Of a DNA stretch of 11,567 nucleotides, positions 6,183-10,828 are shown piece after piece (the first letter of the stretch is position 1; each line of letters starts with the position of its first letter). Below the pieces are notes generated by a model. That model saw only the letters and a program-made list of their open reading frames with translations, searched no databases and was not told where the DNA came from. The stretch covers positions 1-11,567 of the forward strand of contig JAUYPG010000054.1 in the NCBI GenBank assembly GCA_030695805.1, written 5' to 3'. A program made the translations under genes and the position numbers. The DNA is from Nanobdellota archaeon (GTDB lineage: Bacteria > Patescibacteriota > Minisyncoccia > UBA6257 > GWB1-50-10).

Positions 6183-6707
6183 ATGCAATTTTTTCAGATT
6201 ATTTGGGAAACCATAAAATCCGCCCCCTGGGTAACGCTCTATTTTATCGTAAAATACGTGATTATAGGGCTCACCATTGTCATCGGCGCGGCCTTCCTCG
6301 TGCTCCTTCCATACGCGTGGAATTACGGAAAAATTCCGTTTCGCTGGAAAAATCAACCGAAAAAATATCAAAGGGAATTGAAAGACACGAATGCGTTCCA
6401 GAGGCAGTGGGAGGCCATCATTGCGAAATCCGACTCCTCGCCTCCGGACTCATTCATCACGGCCATCATGGAGACGGATGCCATGATTGATGAGATATTA
6501 AAAGAAATGGGACTCCCGGGAGAGCACATGCCCGATCGGCTGGAATCACTAAACCCAGAAACCACGAAGTCCATGGAACACCTCTGGAGAGCTCACAGCA
6601 TGAAAAACAACCTCATGCATACGCCGGGCTTTACGCTCACCGAACACGAGGCAAAAAGAGTACTCGGCGACTATGAGGCCTTCCTAAAAGAAATTGGAAT
6701 TGTTTAG
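6183..6707 (+). CDS. Single-TM protein with a C-terminal HEPN-like helical domain
   Basis: The 174-residue product has one long hydrophobic helix (about 18-46) near the N-terminus, a basic stop-transfer segment (FRWKNQPKKYQREL), and a mostly helical soluble domain (about 60-174). The segment LWRAHSMKNNLMHTPGFTLTEHEA (from 134) resembles the 'RN-x3-H' core of HEPN-like domains, with Lys141 where the Arg usually stands, then N142 and H146. The downstream pattern 'GF-LT--EA------YE-FLKE-G' fits the last helices of that fold. I infer a membrane-anchored helical partner of the ATPase encoded 34 nt downstream. Nuclease activity cannot be assumed with the altered motif. ATG 6183 is the first start in frame; no clear ribosome-binding site is visible. 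The stop codon is the first base triplet of a 14-bp tandem duplication. Confidence 0.78.
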   Translation: MQFFQIIWETIKSAPWVTLYFIVKYVIIGLTIVIGAAFLVLLPYAWNYGKIPFRWKNQPKKYQRELKDTNAFQRQWEAIIAKSDSSPPDSFITAIMETDAMIDEILKEMGLPGEHMPDRLESLNPETTKSMEHLWRAHSMKNNLMHTPGFTLTEHEAKRVLGDYEAFLKEIGIV

Positions 6708-6732
6708 AAATTAGGAATTAGAAATTAGGAAT
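6705..6732 (+). repeat. 14-bp tandem duplication carrying a stop codon
   Basis: TAGAAATTAGGAAT occurs twice without gap (6705-6718 and 6719-6732). The first TAG is the stop codon of the gene at 6183-6707. The motif resembles the AAATTAGAAATT repeats at the secD/secF junction. The duplication fills most of the gap before the ATPase gene; AAGGA (6736-6740) follows, one base before its ATG, which is too close for an ideal ribosome-binding site. Confidence 0.85.
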
Positions 6733-6741
6733 TTTAAGGAT

Positions 6742-8226
6742 ATGCCTCCCGTACAAACCTCACCAACTCAACACTCAAAAGTCCAAAGGATCAAACACGC
6801 TCCGCCCCCGCCTGAGCTTCCCATGTACGGGCGAGTGGATCCGAGAGACGTCTCGTTCATAGGGCGCACGAACTACGTTGCCGCGCTCGAGGAAAAAAGA
6901 TTCGTCTTCGGCATAAAGCGCGCGGACCGGAAGCGCCACCTCTATGTGGTCGGGAAGAGCGGGGTCGGAAAGTCAAAGCTTTTAGAACTATTGATCCGGC
7001 AGGACATCGCGCATGGCCACGGTCTCTGCGTCCTCGACCCGCACGGCGACCTGGTGGACGCGACCCTTGACTTCATACCGGAGAGCCGGATTAAAGACGT
7101 CTGCGTCATTGACCCTTCGGATATGCAGTATCCCGTTGCCTTCAATCCGCTCTCAAACATTTCTTCGGAATTCAAGCACCAATTAACACAGGGGCTGATC
7201 GAAGTTCTGCAAAAACAGTTCGGCGCGAACTGGACCCCCCGGCTCGAGCACGTCTTCCGTTTCACGACGCTCGCGCTCCTCGACTATCCCCACGCCACCA
7301 TGCGCGGGATGATTTCCATGCTTACGGACAGAAACTACCGCCAGAAAGTCGTCGAGTACATTGAAGACGACATGGTAAAACGCTTCTGGGCGATTGAGTT
7401 CGCGGACTGGTCCGAAAAATTCGACACGGACGCCATTATTCCTCTTGTAAACAAATTAGGGCAGTTTCTCTCAGACCCCATGCTTCGCAACATCTTCGGC
7501 CAGAAAGAAAACAAGGTGGACATCGAACGCCTCATGAACGAAAAAAAAATTGTCCTTATTAACCTTGCGAAAGGAAAAATCGGAGAAGAAAACTCGAGCT
7601 TCTTCGGCTCCATGTTCATCACGAAAATAAAACAAGCCGGCATGGCCCGCGCCTCCATTCCGGAGCGCGAGCGAAACGACTTCTACCTCTACGTGGACGA
7701 GTTCCAAAACGTGGTAACCGAAACATTCGAAAACCTCCTCTCCGAAGCCCGCAAATACGCCATCTGCCTTACCGTGGCCCACCAATTCACCCAACAACTG
7801 CTAGACAGGGTACTTGCCGCAGTCCTCGGAAACGTGGGTTCCATGATCATCTTTCGGGTAGGAGGAGAAGACGCGGTACGCCTGAAACCGGAGATGGTGC
7901 CGGTCTTCGACCAGAAAGACATGATAAACCTCGGAGTCCGCGAATTTTACATCAAAATGACGATTGATGGAGAAACGTATGATCCCTTCTCTGCCGAGAC
8001 ATTAAAAATCAGCGCTCCTCCGCATCGCTCTTTCAAAGAAGACATCATCCGATCATCACGCGAAAAATACGCGACGCACCTCGAAGACGCGAAACGCCTC
8101 ATGGAAGAAGAAGAAAAGGGGATCATGCGGAGCGCCCAGGAGCGCGCCGCGATCTCCGGCGGTGGTGGCGCCGCGGCTGGAGAGGAAGCCGCGCCCGCCT
8201 CCGCCATGGAAGAGCCGCTTATATAG
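6742..8226 (+). CDS. VirD4/TraG-like (type IV secretion coupling protein family) ATPase
   Basis: This 494-residue P-loop ATPase belongs to the VirD4/TraD/HerA-FtsK group, hexameric motors that move DNA or nucleoprotein through membranes. It has Walker A GKSGVGKS (71-78) and CVLDPHGDLVDATLDFIP, typical of the DUF87/TraG-like core. Walker B is YLYVDEFQNV (D319, E320), followed by FENLLSEARKYAICLTVAHQFTQQL with the H347-Q348 sensor and the TraM-recognition-like region. The C-terminus is a charged helix (about 435-470) and an Ala/Gly/Glu-rich tail of low complexity. No TM helix is present, unlike classical VirD4; the two upstream membrane proteins would supply the membrane anchor. The Pro-rich N-terminus (APPPPELPMYGR) resembles the linker before the ATPase core in longer relatives. 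ATG 6742 fits the gene spacing. The last codons and the stop lie inside a 38-bp palindrome. The substrate is unknown. Confidence 0.9.
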   Translation: MPPVQTSPTQHSKVQRIKHAPPPPELPMYGRVDPRDVSFIGRTNYVAALEEKRFVFGIKRADRKRHLYVVGKSGVGKSKLLELLIRQDIAHGHGLCVLDPHGDLVDATLDFIPESRIKDVCVIDPSDMQYPVAFNPLSNISSEFKHQLTQGLIEVLQKQFGANWTPRLEHVFRFTTLALLDYPHATMRGMISMLTDRNYRQKVVEYIEDDMVKRFWAIEFADWSEKFDTDAIIPLVNKLGQFLSDPMLRNIFGQKENKVDIERLMNEKKIVLINLAKGKIGEENSSFFGSMFITKIKQAGMARASIPERERNDFYLYVDEFQNVVTETFENLLSEARKYAICLTVAHQFTQQLLDRVLAAVLGNVGSMIIFRVGGEDAVRLKPEMVPVFDQKDMINLGVREFYIKMTIDGETYDPFSAETLKISAPPHRSFKEDIIRSSREKYATHLEDAKRLMEEEEKGIMRSAQERAAISGGGGAAAGEEAAPASAMEEPLI

Positions 8227-8253
8227 TCCCGCCATGGCGGGACTATATAAGCG
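8216..8253. repeat. 38-bp perfect palindrome over the stop codon of the ATPase gene
   Basis: Positions 8216-8253 are an exact inverted repeat with no loop (centre CCATGG), combining the CCGCC/GGCGG core with AT-rich arms (TTATATAGT). It covers the final three codons and the TAG stop (8224-8226). In RNA it would form a stem of about 17 bp, which could end or protect the operon transcript, although no T-tract follows. Confidence 0.85.
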
Positions 8254-8259
8254 TCCCGA

Positions 8260-8275
8260 TCCGCCAACTGGCGGA
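8260..8275. repeat. CCGCC/GGCGG palindrome
   Basis: TCCGCCA (8260-8266) and TGGCGGA (8269-8275) are reverse complements around AC. This is one base different from the 16-bp palindrome at 4549-4564 (TCCGCCAGCTGGCGGA), so the two are copies of one family. It lies 6 bp after the 38-bp palindrome. Confidence 0.8.
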
Positions 8276-8318
8276 GAGGGGCTACCTATCTGACCCATTG
8301 GACTTATAAAACCATTTG

Positions 8319-8378
8319 GATAAAGATTTCAGTATCGAACCCGACAACTTCGCCTGCTACCAGGCCGAAGTCGCCTGA
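8319..8378 (+). pseudogene. Remnant of a zinc-ribbon gene: N-terminal motif joined to the C-terminal end
   Basis: In one frame this stretch reads DKDFSIEPDNFACYQAEVA and then TGA. FSIEPDNF matches the N-terminal FQIEPDDL motif of the zinc-ribbon protein encoded at 8999-10759, and CYQAEVA is identical to its last seven residues. At DNA level 8353-8386 matches 10734-10767 at 33 of 34 positions, continuing past the stop. An in-frame stop lies 12 nt upstream at 8307-8309 and no start codon is visible. This is best explained as a paralogue that lost almost its whole interior by deletion. Confidence 0.75.
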
Positions 8379-8388
8379 TACAACATCC
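8376..8388 (+). repeat. TGATACAACATCC motif, copy 1 of 3
   Basis: TGATACAACATCC starts at the stop codon of the zinc-ribbon remnant. The identical 13-mer starts at the stop codon of the toxin gene (8938-8950). A one-base variant starts at the stop codon of the intact zinc-ribbon gene (10757-10769). Copies 1 and 2 bracket the toxin-antitoxin pair. Confidence 0.8.
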
Positions 8389-8403
8389 CAAGAGAATAAA
8401 TTC

Positions 8404-8432
8404 TTGATTCTTTGTTCTCGACTCGATATAAT
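8404..8432 (+). promoter_or_regulatory. Near-consensus promoter of the toxin-antitoxin pair, predicted leaderless
   Basis: TTGATT (8404-8409) and a perfect TATAAT (8427-8432) are spaced by 17 bp. The ATG at 8439 lies six bases after the -10 box, so transcription should begin at the start codon itself. This also argues against a longer antitoxin starting upstream at 8412, because that start would lie inside the promoter. Confidence 0.75.
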
Positions 8433-8438
8433 ACACAC

Positions 8439-8663
8439 ATGACTACAGAAACTCTTGTAAGAAAAATGGGTAAGGAATTATCCATATTACGAAACGACGT
8501 TGAAGGAATGAAAAAAGCTCTCTTTGCGTCATATTCTGACCCGGAGGGAGAGTATCGCCCCGCTTTTGTAAAAAAAATGCTGGAACGCATGGCGTCCAAA
8601 GGACCCGTATATCGCTTTACCACTAAAGAGGAGTTCCTTCGCCATGTCCGTTCCAAAAAATGA
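8439..8663 (+). CDS. Antitoxin of a type II toxin-antitoxin pair
   Basis: This is a 74-residue acidic/basic mixed protein encoded directly upstream of, and overlapping by 20 nt, a RelE/ParE-type toxin. This is the usual gene order, with the antitoxin first. The N-terminal part (about 1-30, TETLVRKMGKELSILRNDVEGMKKAL) is predicted helical and could serve as the dimerisation and DNA-binding portion. The C-terminal part (YSDPEGEYRPAFVKKMLERM, then RFTTKEEFLRHV) is likely the toxin-wrapping segment. I cannot place it with certainty in a named antitoxin family; the call rests mainly on context and size. The start at 8439 is set by the promoter. Autorepression by the toxin-antitoxin complex is expected from the family in general, but no clear operator is visible. 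Confidence 0.75.
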   Translation: MTTETLVRKMGKELSILRNDVEGMKKALFASYSDPEGEYRPAFVKKMLERMASKGPVYRFTTKEEFLRHVRSKK

Positions 8664-8940
8664 GATAACCTACGAAGAGGCCTTTCAAAAAGACGTCCGC
8701 GAACTACCAAAAAAAGTTCAAGATAAATTAGGGTTGCTTATCGCAGTGCTCGGTGAAAATCCATTTGACCCGCAACTGCACGCAAAGCCGCTAGGGCCGC
8801 CGCTCCACGGAGCTTTTTCGTTTCGCATAACTCGGGATTACCGAGTCGCCTTCGAATTTTCCGCGCCTCATGTTATTAAACTTCTTCTCGCCGACAATCG
8901 TAATAGAATCTACGAACGCCTCAAAAGAAAACTCGCTTGA
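8644..8940 (+). CDS. RelE/ParE-family toxin
   Basis: The 98-residue product has the size and fold pattern of RelE/YoeB/ParE toxins. Two N-terminal helices (about 9-38) are followed by a four-stranded sheet: LHAKPLGPPLHGAFSFRI, RDYRVAFEF, VIKLLLADNR. The conserved basic positions of mRNA-cleaving members have counterparts here: K48, R61, R67 (in the DYR motif that aligns with RelE Arg61) and R86/R88 (in the DNRNRIYERL tail near RelE Arg81). This favours ribosome-dependent mRNA cleavage over the gyrase-targeting ParE mode, but the choice is an inference. It overlaps the antitoxin gene by 20 nt, indicating translational coupling. ATG 8644 gives a full N-terminal helix. Its stop codon begins the second TGATACAACATCC repeat. 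Confidence 0.9.
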   Translation: MSVPKNEITYEEAFQKDVRELPKKVQDKLGLLIAVLGENPFDPQLHAKPLGPPLHGAFSFRITRDYRVAFEFSAPHVIKLLLADNRNRIYERLKRKLA

Positions 8941-8980
8941 TACAACATCCTTACATCCTTAAGTTTGTAAGTATGTCGTA
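8938..8980 (+). repeat. 43-nt hairpin repeat upstream of the zinc-ribbon gene (degenerate copy of the downstream terminator)
   Basis: Positions 8938-8980 match 10757-10799 at 41 of 43 bases. Both differences (C at 8949 instead of A, C at 8977 instead of T) fall in the stem and create mismatches. No T-tract follows; AAGGAG begins at the right edge. It could be a damaged terminator of the toxin-antitoxin operon or a 5' leader structure of the zinc-ribbon mRNA. Confidence 0.8.
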
Positions 8981-8985
8981 AGGAG
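8980..8985 (+). promoter_or_regulatory. Candidate ribosome-binding site of the zinc-ribbon gene
   Basis: AAGGAG (8980-8985) is the clearest Shine-Dalgarno-like sequence in the window, but it lies 13 nt before the ATG at 8999, longer than the usual 5-9 nt. It abuts the hairpin at 8938-8980, so folding of that hairpin could affect its accessibility. Confidence 0.45.
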
Positions 8986-8998
8986 ACACGACAAACAT

Positions 8999-10759
8999 AT
9001 GCAAAAGCAATGTCAGAATTGTAAACAATACTTCCAGATTGAACCCGATGACTTGAATTTCTACAAAAAGATGGAGGCGCCGCCTCCGACGTTTTGCTGG
9101 CTCTGCCGTTACCAGCGCCGCCTTATGTTCCTGAACGAGCGGACTCTCTACAAACGCGCCTGTGGCCTCTGTGGGAAAGACATGGTTACCATTTTTTCTC
9201 CGGACAAGCCGCATACTGTCTATTGCGGCCCCTGTTGGTATTCCGACAAGTGGGACCCAATGGACTATGGAATGGAGTACGATTCGACAAAAAACTTTTT
9301 CGTTCAGTTCAAAGAATTGCTCGAAAAAACTCCGTGCATGGCGCTTACAAACGATACGCCGACGCTTGTAAACAGCGATTATGTGAATCATGCCGGATCC
9401 GCAAAAAATTGCTATCTCGTCTTTAGCTCGGATTTATGTGAAAACGTCCTCTACTCAAAAATAGTGGTAAACGTAAAGGACTCAATGGATATTGTCATAT
9501 CCGGAGAGTCGGAGCTCTGCTATCAAAACGTAAACGTAGGAAAAAGCTCTCGCGTCTTATTCTCTCTGGACTGCCAATCCTGCCATGACGTTTACTTCTC
9601 AAAAGGCCTTGCCGGATGTTCAAACTGCTTCGGATGCGCGAATCTGCGAGGCAAACGCTACTGTGTCTGGAATGTCCAATACTCGAAAGAAGAGTATGAA
9701 AAAAAGATGCGGGAATTCCGCCTGGACTCTTATGAGAAGGTCCAGAAATTAAAAAAGCAGGCGATCGAACACTGGATGAAATTTCCCCAGAAATACATGC
9801 ACGGATTCCAAAACACGAATGCCACCGGCGACTATGTATATTTTTCAAAAAACGCGCAAAACTGCTACCAAGCACGCCATCTTGAGGACTGCAAGTTTTG
9901 TCAGAACATCTCGATGAGTCCGGCAAAAGATTGTTACGATATAACCGAGTGGGGTAACGGGATAGAGCTTTGTTATGACACCATCACAACGGGGGAGGGA
10001 ACAAACAATATCAAGTTCTGTTTCGGTGCGTGGAAAAGTGCCCGCAATGTTGAATACTCTATGTGTGCCATTACTTCAAAAAATATCTTTGGATGCGCGA
10101 ATATTCGCAACAAAGAATACTGCGTCTTAAATAAGCGGTACGAGAAAGAAGAATATGAAGCGCTCCGCAAGCAGATCATCGAGGACATGAACAAACGCCC
10201 CTACATAGATGAAAAGGAAAGGGTTTTTGCGTATGGAGAATTTTTTCCGTATGATCTCGCGCCCTGCGATTATAACGAGTCCGGCGCCCAGGACCATTTC
10301 CCATTAAATAAAGAAGAGGTCTTAAAAAAAGGATGGAGGTGGCACGAGGCAGAACCAAGTAAACACAAGCCGACAATCCAAATCTATGAACTTCCAGACA
10401 GCATCAAAGACGCAAGGGAAGATATAGTAAAAGAAATTATCGCCTGCGGAGAGTGTCAGAAGCCCTTCAAAATTATCCAACAAGAGCTTGGCCTTCTTCG
10501 TCGCTTGAATGTCCCGCTTCCGCGAAAATGCTTCGAGTGCAGATACCAGGACTTGAACAAACGGGTCAACAAACCGCAACTTTTTCAAAGACAATGTGAG
10601 TGCGCTGGCTCCCACGATAAAAAACGCATCTACAAAAATACGGCAACACACATTCATCACGGAGAAGAACACTGCCCGAATGAATTCCAGACAACGTACT
10701 CGTCAGACCGCCTCGAAATCATCTACTGCGAAACCTGCTACCAAGCCGAAGTCGCCTGA
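8999..10759 (+). CDS. Large multi-zinc-ribbon protein with an internal duplication
   Basis: This 586-residue Cys-rich, predicted cytoplasmic protein has a family look I know from Parcubacteria genomes, where it is often left hypothetical or given misleading names. Four zinc sites can be seen: C5/C8/C33/C36, C55/C58/C76/C79, C483/C486/C511/C514, and C533/C535/C559/C577/C580 (one probably not a ligand). Sites 1 and 3 share a pattern (CxxC, then F-I, then 'VP-P--C--CRYQ'), as do the ends of sites 2 and 4 (S-D-------YC--C). The centre is a tandem duplication of about 151-153 residues. DYVNHAGSAKNCY (127) matches DYVYFSKNAQNCY (278), and GCANLRGKRYC (212) matches GCANIRNKEYC (365), each followed by a Y-KEEYE helix. 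The repeating short strands with Cys/Asn suggest a beta-helix-like core. No catalytic motif is recognisable. A terminator follows and a remnant paralogue lies upstream. Confidence 0.85.
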   Translation: MQKQCQNCKQYFQIEPDDLNFYKKMEAPPPTFCWLCRYQRRLMFLNERTLYKRACGLCGKDMVTIFSPDKPHTVYCGPCWYSDKWDPMDYGMEYDSTKNFFVQFKELLEKTPCMALTNDTPTLVNSDYVNHAGSAKNCYLVFSSDLCENVLYSKIVVNVKDSMDIVISGESELCYQNVNVGKSSRVLFSLDCQSCHDVYFSKGLAGCSNCFGCANLRGKRYCVWNVQYSKEEYEKKMREFRLDSYEKVQKLKKQAIEHWMKFPQKYMHGFQNTNATGDYVYFSKNAQNCYQARHLEDCKFCQNISMSPAKDCYDITEWGNGIELCYDTITTGEGTNNIKFCFGAWKSARNVEYSMCAITSKNIFGCANIRNKEYCVLNKRYEKEEYEALRKQIIEDMNKRPYIDEKERVFAYGEFFPYDLAPCDYNESGAQDHFPLNKEEVLKKGWRWHEAEPSKHKPTIQIYELPDSIKDAREDIVKEIIACGECQKPFKIIQQELGLLRRLNVPLPRKCFECRYQDLNKRVNKPQLFQRQCECAGSHDKKRIYKNTATHIHHGEEHCPNEFQTTYSSDRLEIIYCETCYQAEVA

Positions 10760-10804
10760 TACAACATACTTACATCCTTAAGTTTGTAAGTATGTTGTAT
10801 TTTT
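10759..10804 (+). terminator. Intrinsic terminator of the zinc-ribbon gene
   Basis: Arms 10759-10774 and 10785-10800 are perfect 16-bp reverse complements around a 10-nt loop that contains CTTAAG. Five T residues (10800-10804) follow the stem. The left arm overlaps the TGA stop. This is a classic hairpin plus T-tract, though the stem is AT-rich. Confidence 0.85.
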
Positions 10805-10822
10805 AACTTTGTGCTCTACACT
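10795..10822 (+). promoter_or_regulatory. Promoter of the DHH-family gene, predicted leaderless
   Basis: TTGTAT (10795-10800) and TACACT (10817-10822) are spaced by 16 bp. The ATG at 10829 lies six bases after the -10 box, the same geometry as the promoters before 3526 and 8439. The -35 box overlaps the end of the preceding terminator. Confidence 0.5.
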
Positions 10823-10828
10823 TAATCC

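Noticed and set aside
6742..8226. Complete conjugation system
   Set aside because: Only a coupling-protein-like ATPase and two putative partners are seen. There is no relaxase, VirB4, pilin or origin of transfer in the window.
8412..8438. Longer antitoxin starting at 8412
   Set aside because: The start codon and first codons would be inside the -35/-10 region; ATG 8439 sits six bases after a perfect TATAAT.
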